This document shows, piece by piece, positions 17,388-25,867 of a stretch of 64,000 nucleotides of DNA. A program made the position numbers and the translations under genes. Positions within the stretch are counted from its first letter, which is position 1. The number at the start of each line of letters is the position of its first letter. Under the pieces are notes generated by a model. That model saw only the letters and a program-made list of their open reading frames with translations. It did not search any database and was not told the origin of the DNA. The DNA comes from a marine gamma proteobacterium HTCC2080 (GTDB taxonomy: Bacteria; Pseudomonadota; Gammaproteobacteria; Pseudomonadales; Halieaceae): NCBI GenBank assembly GCA_000169115.1, contig AAVV01000002.1:1-64000 (forward strand). Reading direction: 5' to 3'.

Positions 17388-17857
17388 TAGTTGCACTCAC
17401 GGTAGGTGTTGCTGCAATGGTAATTTGCTTGTGTGTGCAAGGCGTTTTGTTGTTCCTCGCGACACGGTACTACGTGAGACATCTTACTTGGGTAAAGAGC
17501 GCATCACGGACCATGACCATGCTGTTAATCTGTCAGGTCATGTTGATGTTAGTGGTAGGAAACCTGGTGCAAGGCGGCATCTGGGCGTTGTTGTTTGTAT
17601 TTTTGGGCGAGTTCGGTGACTGGGCTACGGCCTATTACTTCTCATTGGTTAATTTTGCGACCTTGGGCTACGGCGATATTGTTATGTCGGAGCGCTGGAG
17701 AATATTGGGACCCTTACAAGCTATCAATGGTGTGCTTATGATTGGTGTTTCCACCGCGTCGATAACAGCTGTTGTTCATGATGCCTTTCAGCGCTCGTGG
17801 TCTAGCTCAAATGCTGAGTCCACAACACATGGAGAGTCCGGCAAACAGAGTGAATAG
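17384..17857 (+). CDS. Two-TM channel-like protein (Ion_trans_2 fold) of the efflux operon
   Basis: This 157-residue membrane protein has an N-terminal hydrophobic segment, a second at about residues 45-75, then a pore-loop pattern FSLVNFATLGYGDIVM with TLGYGD at residues 93-98, and a last hydrophobic segment at about 110-128. The filter resembles the TVGYGD of K+ channels with Leu for Val. The ATG overlaps the DUF2955 stop by four bases and AGGAAG precedes it, so it belongs to the pump operon. A cation conductance that balances charge or potential during export is a guess; the fold assignment is firmer than the role. Confidence 0.8.
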   Translation: MIVALTVGVAAMVICLCVQGVLLFLATRYYVRHLTWVKSASRTMTMLLICQVMLMLVVGNLVQGGIWALLFVFLGEFGDWATAYYFSLVNFATLGYGDIVMSERWRILGPLQAINGVLMIGVSTASITAVVHDAFQRSWSSSNAESTTHGESGKQSE

Positions 17858-17928
17858 CGTTAAATCGATTTGAACTGAGTGGCTCAGGCAGCCGTACTCT
17901 CGCTAACTTCCGCGCAAACGAGTAAGTC

Positions 17929-19716
17929 ATGCATCTATTGTCAAAGACCTTTGTGTTGCTAACGGTACCCTTTTTGGTACTAACAGGTTGCTCTCAGCCT
18001 CCCATGAAGCCCGTATCAGGCACTGAGGTGGCGACGGAGTCAGGGCGCGTAATCGGTGTTGCAGGGAACGAGCAGGTCATTCATTGGCAGGACATTCCCT
18101 TTGCCCAGCCCCCTGAGGGGAGCTTGCGATGGCGGGCGCCGCAACCCTACAGCAATCCTAAGGGCCAAATACAAGCTAGGGAAAGTACGATTTGCGTGCA
18201 AGAATCCGGAGCGATTTCTGGTACCGAGGGTACCTCTTTTGTGGGGTCAGAAGATTGCTTGTACCTCGATATCGTCGCGCCTAGCGCTGCTCGTGACCAG
18301 GTGTTACCGGTCATGGTTTGGATTCACGGTGGAGGTAATACCTCAGGCACTAAAGACACCTATGATTTTTCCGCGCTTGCTTACGATCAGCAGGTGGTCG
18401 TGGTAACCATTAATTACCGATTAGGTCCTCTGGGCTGGATCACACATCCCAGCATTCAAGGTGAAGCCGAGGGCCTGGATAAGAGCTCTAACTTTGGCCA
18501 GCTGGATATCATTGCTGCCCTCGAGTGGACGCAGCGGAATATCCAAAATTTTGGCGGCGATCACAATAACGTTACTATTTTTGGTGAGAGTGCTGGGGGG
18601 CACAACGTGTACGCCTTGTTGGTGTCTCCTCTAGCGAACGGCTTATTCCATCGTGCCATTGCTCAATCTCCGTATACGACGACCGTTACGCCGCGACAAG
18701 CGTTCAATCGAAATCGCGAGTTTCCTGAGTTGGATAGGGGCAGCTGGGAACTGTTGCAGGCGTTGGAGCTTGATCCCGATACGACGTCTGCGAGTGCCCT
18801 GCGATCCATTGACGTGTACGAGATCATGTCTGCCTACTATTCCCTCGAAAAGGACCATTTGAGTCCGCTGTCGACGGCAGATGGAATCGTAATACCGGCC
18901 GTGGGTATGGAACAGGCGCTTGCTGATCCTCAGTACGCGAAATCGGTGCCGGTCTTGTCAGGGTCAAATCGCGATGAGGTGACATTATGGACGGGATTGA
19001 ATCGGTACTTTGTCAACGGTGACCCGGTACTTTTTGGTTTGTTGCCACCGCGCATGTCAGTTAAGAACGAGGAGCTGTATCGCTACTGGGTGGATTTAAG
19101 ATCCCGCGCCTGGAAAGCGAGAGGGGTCGACCAAGCGATGCTTAATTTGGGCGAGGCAGGGTATGAGAATCTTTATACCTATCGCTTCGATTGGGATGAG
19201 CAAGCTGAGAGTTGGTTCATTTCTTTTCCCAGCCTTTTGGGAGCTGCCCATGGGGCGGAAATAGCGTTTGTTATGGGTGCCCCCATGTTTGGGCCCATAG
19301 GGGACTATATGTACCCTGACACAGTGTCTGCAAAGGAGATGACAAACATTATGATGGGTGCCTGGGGTGCTTTTGCGCGAGATGGCCAGCCCGGTGCGGT
19401 GGCGGGCAAAGTATGGCCGCCATTTATGGCGAACGCTCCTCACACGATGGTTCTTGATGGCATTGCTGGTAGCCAGGTCGTGATGGAAAGTCCTACTTTG
19501 GGACAATTACTTCGTGAAATTGAGGCGCCATCTAGCCTCGATGCTACCGAGCGTTGTTTATTAATGTGGGAAATGGTGACGAACATTGGCCAGCCTATCT
19601 ACGGCGAATACGCCCGATGGAACAACGGAGAGTGCAGCGACTTTAATGCTCGTAATGCCAAGGCTGCTATCGAGGCTGCGCTCTTGGAGCAATACGGATC
19701 CACGTCACTGCCATAG
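17929..19716 (+). CDS. Type B carboxylesterase lipoprotein
   Basis: The 595-residue esterase of the alpha/beta-hydrolase fold carries a lipoprotein signal (lipobox LTGC, Cys21), so it should be anchored in the envelope facing the periplasm or the outside. Visible catalytic elements are the oxyanion loop WIHGGGN (about 131-137), the nucleophile elbow FGESAGG with Ser221, the acid in SNRDEVT and the His in GAAHGAEIAFVMG. These match the carboxylesterase/cholinesterase family. The substrate is not predictable. A 71-base gap separates it from the efflux operon, so separate transcription is possible. Confidence 0.92.
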   Translation: MHLLSKTFVLLTVPFLVLTGCSQPPMKPVSGTEVATESGRVIGVAGNEQVIHWQDIPFAQPPEGSLRWRAPQPYSNPKGQIQARESTICVQESGAISGTEGTSFVGSEDCLYLDIVAPSAARDQVLPVMVWIHGGGNTSGTKDTYDFSALAYDQQVVVVTINYRLGPLGWITHPSIQGEAEGLDKSSNFGQLDIIAALEWTQRNIQNFGGDHNNVTIFGESAGGHNVYALLVSPLANGLFHRAIAQSPYTTTVTPRQAFNRNREFPELDRGSWELLQALELDPDTTSASALRSIDVYEIMSAYYSLEKDHLSPLSTADGIVIPAVGMEQALADPQYAKSVPVLSGSNRDEVTLWTGLNRYFVNGDPVLFGLLPPRMSVKNEELYRYWVDLRSRAWKARGVDQAMLNLGEAGYENLYTYRFDWDEQAESWFISFPSLLGAAHGAEIAFVMGAPMFGPIGDYMYPDTVSAKEMTNIMMGAWGAFARDGQPGAVAGKVWPPFMANAPHTMVLDGIAGSQVVMESPTLGQLLREIEAPSSLDATERCLLMWEMVTNIGQPIYGEYARWNNGECSDFNARNAKAAIEAALLEQYGSTSLP

Positions 19717-19869
19717 TTTGGATAATCAATTCTCTAACAGAGCGAGATTGCCCACGCCTTGGTTTGGCTTTTGGTCTCTAGGTAACGAGGCGTAGATCGC
19801 GCTAGCGGCCCGTTGAAAGCTTTAGCGAATGCCGGCGCGAGCATGGAAAAGATAGGAGATGAGTGCCTG

Positions 19870-20481
19870 ATGATTGTGGCTATTACGGGAGCATCGGGTT
19901 CGGGAAAATCGACACTGGCGCAATCGCTGGTCAAATCTAGCCTCAGCGTAGCCAGTGGCCCTGCGGCTTGTCTGTTAAGTCTTGACGCCTACTATCGTGA
20001 TTTGAGTCACTTTTCTCTTGCACAGCGCGAGGGCGTTAACTTTGACCGGATAGAAGCTATTGATCTTCCTTTGTTTTGCGAACATTTGTCTAAGCTGAAA
20101 TCAGGCGGGCAAATCGAGGTTCCTCGGTACGACTTTTCTAAACACACGCGCATTGCGGACCACACCGATGTGCTCGGTCCAGCGCAGTTGGTTGTTGTGG
20201 ATGGTTTACTTCTGGGGGCATGGGCTGAACTGACGTCGAACGTTGATTACACAATTTTCGTAGATACACCAACGAACGTATGCCTGCAGCGACGATTGCA
20301 AAGAGACTGCGGTGAGCGGGGGCGCAGCGAGGCCTCCGTACATGAGTTTTGGAATTCGAGGGTATTACCCGAGTTTCAGCGATGGGGTGAGGGCGCTAAA
20401 CGAAGGGCAGACCTGGTGGTCAGTGGAGAGGTTCCCACGGCCTTGGCCACTGCTGAGGTTTGGGACGCACTGTCATTTTAA
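19870..20481 (+). CDS. Uridine-kinase-like P-loop phosphotransferase
   Basis: The protein (203 aa from this start) has a Walker A motif GASGSGKST at residues 7-15, a lid/substrate segment DAYYRDLSHFSLAQREGVNFDRIEAIDL and LVVVDGLLLGAW, the layout of the uridine kinase/phosphoribulokinase family. It would phosphorylate a nucleoside or a small hydroxyl compound; udk itself is not certain. ATG 19870 is preferred because the fold begins immediately and AGGAG lies 11 bases upstream; an ATG at 19843 and a longer frame from 19813 also exist. The stop overlaps the convergent HNH gene by four bases. Confidence 0.82.
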   Translation: MIVAITGASGSGKSTLAQSLVKSSLSVASGPAACLLSLDAYYRDLSHFSLAQREGVNFDRIEAIDLPLFCEHLSKLKSGGQIEVPRYDFSKHTRIADHTDVLGPAQLVVVDGLLLGAWAELTSNVDYTIFVDTPTNVCLQRRLQRDCGERGRSEASVHEFWNSRVLPEFQRWGEGAKRRADLVVSGEVPTALATAEVWDALSF

Positions 20482-20840
20482 ACGCGCTCTTTTTGCTTGC
20501 TGACCCATTGGAAGTGTCGAGCCAGCTCTGGATCTTCTTGCAGTTTTGCCAAACTGTTGTAAGCCCTAGCTAACGTTACCTCATCAAAACGCCGATGAAT
20601 GCCTTTATGGCATTGCACACAGATCATGATACCGGTGCTGAGATCACTCTTTTTAAAGTTGCGGCGAAAATGGGTGCGCCGATGCACTTTCTTAGGGATA
20701 AGATGATGGAAAGTCAGTCTAACCCTGCGCTGGCAACATGCGCAGGGCGCGACTGAGCCACGTTGCCGTGGCCCGCTATCACTCTGCCGATGCGAGGGCT
20801 GCGTCAAGGCTGCCGCGCAACTTTTGGCTGTCTGGACCAA
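20478..20840 (-). CDS. HNH-type putative endonuclease, start inside the gpx gene
   Basis: The recognisable part has a zinc-knuckle pair CACC and ICVQCHKGIH flanking the FHHLIPKKVHRR segment, the signature of HNH nucleases in which His and Asn/His coordinate the catalytic metal. No DNA-binding partner is evident, and small HNH proteins of this type have no assigned role. The only in-frame initiators before the conserved part are TTG at 20840 and TTG at 20807, both inside the 3' end of the glutathione peroxidase gene. Translation therefore probably depends on ribosomes finishing gpx. The first 25-30 residues may not be real. Confidence 0.65.
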   Translation of the reverse strand: MVQTAKSCAAALTQPSHRQSDSGPRQRGSVAPCACCQRRVRLTFHHLIPKKVHRRTHFRRNFKKSDLSTGIMICVQCHKGIHRRFDEVTLARAYNSLAKLQEDPELARHFQWVSKQKERV

Positions 20841-21324
20841 CGTTGCTTCCGAAGTGCTCTACGACGTTACCCTGAGTATCCACAACATACTTGTTGAAGT
20901 TCCATGTAGGATACCCCTGAGCTTCTCCAAGCCCTCTGAAGACCGGATTAGCCCCTTTGCCCCGAACTTCACTGGTGGCCATCATAGGAAAGCTGACGTC
21001 GTATTTTTCATAGCACACAGCCGCTACGTCACCTTCATCGTTTTCCTCTTGGAAAAAATCGTCGCTTGAAAAGCCAATAACGACGAGCCCCTTATCCCCG
21101 TACTCACGATGGAGGGCCTCGAGACCGTCAAATTGGGGGGTATAGCCGCAGTTGCTGGCGGTATTCACAATCAACATCGCTTTTCCGGCGTAGGCGTCAC
21201 AAAAATTGACGGTTTCCTTAGAGCTTAATTTGCGCATCTCATTATTGAGATAGTCTGGGCAGGCGTTGGCAGCGAGGCTGAACGCGGCGACAAAAAGTAT
21301 GGTGAGGCGAATGAATGTATTCAT
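20779..21324 (-). CDS. Exported glutathione-peroxidase-like protein
   Basis: The 181-residue protein is a thioredoxin-fold peroxidase of the glutathione peroxidase family (Cys type). A clear signal peptide (about residues 1-21, AANA followed by Cys) directs it to the periplasm; a lipoprotein is less likely because the lipobox is poor. The active-site block is VNTASNCGYTPQF, and WNFNKYVVD near residue 142 supplies the conserved Trp and Asn. It reduces hydrogen or lipid peroxides, probably with thioredoxin-like donors. GGAG lies seven bases before the ATG. The HNH gene overlaps its 3' end. Confidence 0.92.
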   Translation of the reverse strand: MNTFIRLTILFVAAFSLAANACPDYLNNEMRKLSSKETVNFCDAYAGKAMLIVNTASNCGYTPQFDGLEALHREYGDKGLVVIGFSSDDFFQEENDEGDVAAVCYEKYDVSFPMMATSEVRGKGANPVFRGLGEAQGYPTWNFNKYVVDTQGNVVEHFGSNVGPDSQKLRGSLDAALASAE

Positions 21325-21543
21325 AGCAGAACTCCAGCATTAGCGTAATGAATTGATAAGTACTCAGTATTACGTCGGTTCGACGACGCTGGATGTTGTG
21401 CCCGGGAAGGAAGCTAGGAAACAACCTCGACAGGCCTAGACAAGACTTTTACAGAGCGCTTTGTTGCAAATATGGCGTAATGTTTCCACCAGTGCATGCT
21501 GTTGTGGCACCTCCTGAGGTTGGCTAGAAATCTCTTACTCAAA

Positions 21544-22473
21544 CTAGAGGTTTTGTGACAGAAACTCACTGAGCTGCTCTACGGTCCATGATTCATGGCA
21601 CTTAAAGGCAGCAACATGGGTACCCCATCGCCCCTTTGCGTTGATGCAAGCATGATTAGTGGTAACCGCAGGTGCTATAGCTAACGCAATATTTGAATTG
21701 GCTGATGCGAGTTTCTCCGCGAAGGGTAGGCGAGTAATAGGGTCATCAGGGTCTTGGATTAGCAACGTTGGAATCGTCATTGATTCAGCCAGTACTCCAG
21801 CATCTAACGCACCATAGGGCAGTTCCCCCATTCTTGTGGCAGACCATGCCATGGGTGCAAATAAACCGGGTGGCAGGCCAAAGGCAACCCAGCCCCCCTG
21901 CATAAGCGCGTCCGTCGTATTGAGAAGGGGGTCAATGAGTACCACGGCATCCAGTGCCAAGCCCTCGTGCACTGCGTAGATCGTTGTTGCGCCGCCCATA
22001 GAGAGTGAAACGCCAATTTTAGGGAGTTCTGAATACCCTTGGGCATCTACCCAGTGAGACACCGCGATGAGGTCAGGCCACTCTTTCGCCCCCATCCCTA
22101 GCTCGCCATCGGTTTTAGGGGAGTTACCGTGATTCCGCAGATCGATCGAAATGACTGATAGGTCAAGTCCTACCAGCATATGATAGAACTCCAATGAAGG
22201 GAGAAACCATGAGGTTCGATTTGATCCGGCTCCGTGGACAAATAAAACCACGCCTTTGGGGTTTTCGGCGGGCATCCACCAGCCTTCAAGTTCAAGCCCA
22301 TCGCTACTGACACGCACGTTCTGATAGGCAACGCCGACATCGGCAGGGCTACTCGTTACGGGATTAGCGGCCATCTGTACAGCCAATTTGGGTCCCCAGA
22401 TAAAGGACGCCAGCAACCACGCCACAACCGCAAGGCCGGTACCCCAAGTAAAAACTTTTAGCGAAGTTCGCAT
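21544..22473 (-). CDS. Membrane-anchored alpha/beta hydrolase
   Basis: The 309-residue protein begins with a hydrophobic helix (about residues 8-26) that should anchor it in the inner membrane, then has an alpha/beta-hydrolase domain with the oxyanion HGAGSNRTSW, the nucleophile elbow VSLSMGGAT, an acid in IQDPDDPITR and a possible catalytic His in TTNHACIN. It resembles the YqkD/BAAT-like serine hydrolases annotated as alpha/beta-fold dienelactone or acyl hydrolases. It lies 14 bases downstream of the acyltransferase gene, so a lipid or acyl substrate is plausible but unproven. Confidence 0.86.
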   Translation of the reverse strand: MRTSLKVFTWGTGLAVVAWLLASFIWGPKLAVQMAANPVTSSPADVGVAYQNVRVSSDGLELEGWWMPAENPKGVVLFVHGAGSNRTSWFLPSLEFYHMLVGLDLSVISIDLRNHGNSPKTDGELGMGAKEWPDLIAVSHWVDAQGYSELPKIGVSLSMGGATTIYAVHEGLALDAVVLIDPLLNTTDALMQGGWVAFGLPPGLFAPMAWSATRMGELPYGALDAGVLAESMTIPTLLIQDPDDPITRLPFAEKLASANSNIALAIAPAVTTNHACINAKGRWGTHVAAFKCHESWTVEQLSEFLSQNL

Positions 22474-22487
22474 TGGTTAAATCTCGA

Positions 22488-23351
22488 TTAAATGCTCAGA
22501 ATACGTCGTAGCAATCCGTCTTTATGGCGGCTTTGCTCACGTTTAAGCAGGAGGTTTTTAATTTCCAGGTCAATCGCCTGTTCCACGTCGCTACGAATCC
22601 GCTCTTGCTGCTTTTGAGTAATGTTTCGGCCGGCATAGCCACTGAGGTCAATCGGTGCGCAAAAGCTGTAATAGGTGGTTTTGGGTTTGGGAATCGGTGT
22701 ACCCATAACACCAGAGGGTATGGGTGGCACGAGGTCTGATCTTAAATCAGCGGGTAATATACCTAGCTGGATCAATAGTTGCGTCAGCTGAGCTCCCTGA
22801 ACTTCTGGCCCTGTTAGGTGTTGATCAAAGTATTCATCAGGTCCTACAGCGGCAAAAGGCACAATGGTATATCCCATCTTTGCTGCAAGCCGAATGAAGC
22901 CGTAACGGTTTTTCCACATCAGCTCGTAACGCTGTTCGGGCAATTTCACCGCCTCGTAGGTGCCCCCAGGATAGAGTAGCAAGTCGCGACCAGCGGCCAT
23001 AAGAGCCGCAACGACCTCAGCGTGACCCAGCGCCGCTCCTAGTTCGATCACCGCATCGGCGTACTGTTCATTGGCGAACAGGGTTTTATCGCCTAGTGGG
23101 CGAAGAAAGCGCCGGTAGTCGTTGTGCATCAAAATGTGAAAAACAAAAGCATCTACTGCTAATAAGGAGTGGTTCCCTACAAACAGCGCTGGCTTTCCCG
23201 GAAGCCGCTCTAGCCCAAAAAATGAGGGTTTGAACCACCGTCGAAGTAATGCCGCAGAGAAACTGATCCCCGGGCCAGAGGGCATTGTCACCCCTAAAAC
23301 TCGTTCAATATGCGTGGCTAGTTCAAGATGCGGCGGATTTTCGTCGGCCAA
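22488..23351 (-). CDS. Lysophospholipid/diacylglycerol-type acyltransferase
   Basis: The 287-residue protein carries the LPLAT/DGAT2-like pattern FVGNHSLLAVDAF, a version of the catalytic His-x(n)-Asp box with five intervening residues, and LLLYPGGTYEAV with KNRYGFIRLAAKMG and IVPFAAVGPDEYFD. This set is characteristic of the DGAT-like acyltransferases found next to alpha/beta hydrolases in marine and actinobacterial genomes. It should transfer an acyl group from acyl-CoA or acyl-ACP to an alcohol or lysolipid at the membrane. The only start upstream of the conserved part is TTG 23351, with a weak Shine-Dalgarno. Confidence 0.85.
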   Translation of the reverse strand: MADENPPHLELATHIERVLGVTMPSGPGISFSAALLRRWFKPSFFGLERLPGKPALFVGNHSLLAVDAFVFHILMHNDYRRFLRPLGDKTLFANEQYADAVIELGAALGHAEVVAALMAAGRDLLLYPGGTYEAVKLPEQRYELMWKNRYGFIRLAAKMGYTIVPFAAVGPDEYFDQHLTGPEVQGAQLTQLLIQLGILPADLRSDLVPPIPSGVMGTPIPKPKTTYYSFCAPIDLSGYAGRNITQKQQERIRSDVEQAIDLEIKNLLLKREQSRHKDGLLRRILSI

Positions 23352-23454
23352 AATTTAAGGTCTCGCTGCTGGAAGCTGAGAAGGTTAGCAGATTGCAGTC
23401 CAGAATAATGCGAACTTCGTACATCTACAGTCCTCCCATTCAGTGATCTGAGCA

Positions 23455-24372
23455 ATGATGCCACCCAAGCCCAAGCACTGGGCTCTACTGTTTTATCTGG
23501 TTGTTTTTTGGGGGTTTGCCTTCGGTTTGATCGCGATGGCCCTTGAGGTGTTTCACCCGGTGGCATTGGTATGGGGCCGGTTAACACTAGGGGCAATGGT
23601 GATGACTTGTGTGTTGGTCTACAAGCGTCTGAGTCTTCCAACAGACCCGGTATGGTTACTTAGGCTGCTGGTGCTATCTGTTACGGGTAACGTGCTCCCA
23701 TTTGTTCTCATTGCCTGGGCTGAACAACACGTAGCAAGCGGGGAGGTGGGACTGCTAATGGCACTTATGCCCATCACGACGCTCGTTATGGGGCACTACT
23801 TTTTGACTCACGAAAAGTTCACCCGACAAAGGATGATTGGTGTGTTTCTAGGTCTTGCAGGGGTGGCCCTGCTTCTCGGAGATGACTGGTGGATTTATGG
23901 TGGAGAGCTGCGGTTGTCAGGTCAGTTGGTGACGTTACTGGCGACCTTTTGTTACGCCGCCAATGGCATCTACGCTAAACGGCTGCCGCCAATAGATCCT
24001 GTGGTCTTGTCGGCAGGGTCGTTATCGGTGGGCTCTATAATTCTTTTGGCGCCGGCAATATGGATACAAGATTGGAGCCACTCATTTGTGGTGCCTAGCG
24101 CCTGGTTTGCGCTGTTTATCTTGGGAACAATGGCAACAGGGGTCGCCACTTGGGTCTATTTTATTGTTGTCGGAGAGGTTGGGCCGGGGTTCTTATCAAC
24201 AATTAACTACTTGATTCCTGGCGTCGCATTTTTGGTGGGGATTGCAGTGTTAGGTGAAGCTGCTGGTTGGCCGCAATACACAGCCCTAATGCTCGTCTTG
24301 AGTGGCGTCTGGCTCATCCAGCCGCGTCAACCCAAGGTGCACGCTATCTCTCAGGAAGCCGTTAAAGATTGA
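23455..24372 (+). CDS. EamA/DMT superfamily transporter
   Basis: This 305-residue inner membrane protein has ten hydrophobic segments arranged as two EamA repeats (about residues 5-140 and 152-290). The second contains the typical TGVATWVYFIVVGEVGP...LIPGVAFLVG block. DMT carriers export amino acids, nucleotides or other metabolites; the substrate cannot be named. The gene converges on the HAD hydrolase gene and overlaps it by 11 bases at the 3' ends. Confidence 0.9.
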   Translation: MMPPKPKHWALLFYLVVFWGFAFGLIAMALEVFHPVALVWGRLTLGAMVMTCVLVYKRLSLPTDPVWLLRLLVLSVTGNVLPFVLIAWAEQHVASGEVGLLMALMPITTLVMGHYFLTHEKFTRQRMIGVFLGLAGVALLLGDDWWIYGGELRLSGQLVTLLATFCYAANGIYAKRLPPIDPVVLSAGSLSVGSIILLAPAIWIQDWSHSFVVPSAWFALFILGTMATGVATWVYFIVVGEVGPGFLSTINYLIPGVAFLVGIAVLGEAAGWPQYTALMLVLSGVWLIQPRQPKVHAISQEAVKD

Positions 24373-25183
24373 AGCGATCGCGCAAAAACTGGGCGACCCC
24401 GTCCTCATCGTGATGTCCTATGACCCGCGTTGCCAGCGCTTTTACTTCATCATCGGCGTTGGCAGTAGCGTAGGCTTCGTCGGCAACTGCAAACATACTT
24501 AGATCGTTGTCGCCGTCCCCAAACACAATAATGTCCTCATAACCCAACTCCTCACGCAGTGTGCTTATGCCATTCCCTTTACTGCCGTAACTGTGGTGAA
24601 TGTCCATCCACGATAGGCCTTGAGATTGAATAGCGGTGCCGGTGTATGCGACTAGGCCGTCTTCGTTGGCGACTGAGTTTACGATAGTGCTTATGTTGGC
24701 TGCTGGGCCCATGCCACTAAGGTTGATGACGAGCACGTCCTTGGGCATGGCCGCTATCGGCTCAAGGGGCAGGTGACGCTCATCCTCGAAAAGCTGTGCG
24801 AGGCGATTTTCGGCTTCGCTTTTAAGCTTTCCGTGATACACCGCATGATGACCCGCAGTATCGAGAGTGAAGAGAAAAGGCGTAATTTCTTGCGTGTGCA
24901 TAGCATCCAGCACGTGCCATACCTCGGCTTGCGAGAGGAGATGGCGATGGCTGTAATCTTTTTGCTCTGGGCACCAGATCACAGCGCCATTCTTCAGTAT
25001 ATGAGGGAGTTCAAATTGAAAACCCTTTAACGGACCCAAGGCCGCCTGCAGAGTACGTCCCGTGGCCACCGTGTATGCAACGCCAGATTGTCGCATCAAC
25101 GCGAGCGTTTCGGCCGTGAACGGAGTGACCTCTGAACTCGCATTCAAAAGCGTGCCGTCCATGTCGAATACGACAAGCGTCAC
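24362..25183 (-). CDS. Cof-type HAD-superfamily hydrolase
   Basis: The 273-residue soluble phosphatase has motif I VVFDMDGTLL (nucleophile Asp7, general acid Asp9), the Cof-type C2B cap in the middle, and motif IV VFGDGDNDLSMFAVAD near residue 220. Cof-type members dephosphorylate small sugar phosphates, flavin or pyridoxal phosphates. The start is GTG 25183, placing motif I six residues from the N terminus as is usual. Confidence 0.92.
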   Translation of the reverse strand: MTLVVFDMDGTLLNASSEVTPFTAETLALMRQSGVAYTVATGRTLQAALGPLKGFQFELPHILKNGAVIWCPEQKDYSHRHLLSQAEVWHVLDAMHTQEITPFLFTLDTAGHHAVYHGKLKSEAENRLAQLFEDERHLPLEPIAAMPKDVLVINLSGMGPAANISTIVNSVANEDGLVAYTGTAIQSQGLSWMDIHHSYGSKGNGISTLREELGYEDIIVFGDGDNDLSMFAVADEAYATANADDEVKALATRVIGHHDEDGVAQFLRDRFNL

Positions 25184-25247
25184 CTAATACCTACTTGCAT
25201 TAACGACATGGGATGATTTCCTAGGAGAATTTTGATGCTTGTGGTGT

Positions 25248-25844
25248 TCAATGTGTTACTAGAACCAAGTCGTTTGTCATTGAAGCCTGTATCTCCGGCG
25301 CTACCGCAAATTTTTCAATGGGGTAAGCCTCATGATCGACCCCAGCAAATAGCGGCGTGCCGTTCTTCAGTGCTGTGATTTGCGCGACCGTGAGCTCGAA
25401 CCTCAGAAAGTGGACGGCAGAGGTTTTTTCATCGTTTTCACGTTCCAGGTCTTCGTCAGCAATGGGTGTAATGCGCTCTAGCTCACCCACCTGTAACCAC
25501 ACGAGGTCTTCGATTCCCTTCATTCTGCCAAGCTGCTCTGCGCGTTCTACCGGATCGCCAAACTCAATCATGAACGTGGCTTTCCAGTTATGGCCATCTG
25601 GAATCAGTGGGTTATAGGCACTGAGTTCCTCTTCGATTCCCGCTACCTCAAAGGTCTTCTCGATTCGCAGCATTTCTTGAATCTGGTAGCGGATAGTCAC
25701 GTTATCCTCGAAGTAGAGGCGAGCATGGCGCCCCAAAGCGAGTTGTCGTGTCTTTTTATGCGCCATAACTTGTGTACGAAATTCGTCCCGACGCAGGGCG
25801 TACTCTTCAAGTGACCAAAGGTCCTCACGTCTAAGTTGTGCCAT
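25248..25844 (-). CDS. DUF3501 family protein
   Basis: This 198-residue soluble protein has a basic and acidic N-terminal helix (RREDLWSLEEYALRRDEFR), a central LYFEDNVTIRYQIQEMLRIEK block and ELSAYNPLIPDGHNWKATFMIEFGD, the pattern of DUF3501. The function is unknown. DUF3501 genes are repeatedly found beside rubrerythrin and an Fe-S/CCG-domain protein, exactly as here (23 bases behind the Fe-S gene), so it probably serves the same peroxide or oxidative-stress module. AAGGA lies eight bases before the ATG. Confidence 0.88.
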   Translation of the reverse strand: MAQLRREDLWSLEEYALRRDEFRTQVMAHKKTRQLALGRHARLYFEDNVTIRYQIQEMLRIEKTFEVAGIEEELSAYNPLIPDGHNWKATFMIEFGDPVERAEQLGRMKGIEDLVWLQVGELERITPIADEDLERENDEKTSAVHFLRFELTVAQITALKNGTPLFAGVDHEAYPIEKFAVAPEIQASMTNDLVLVTH

Positions 25845-25867
25845 TGTTCTAATCCTTTTGTTAATCG

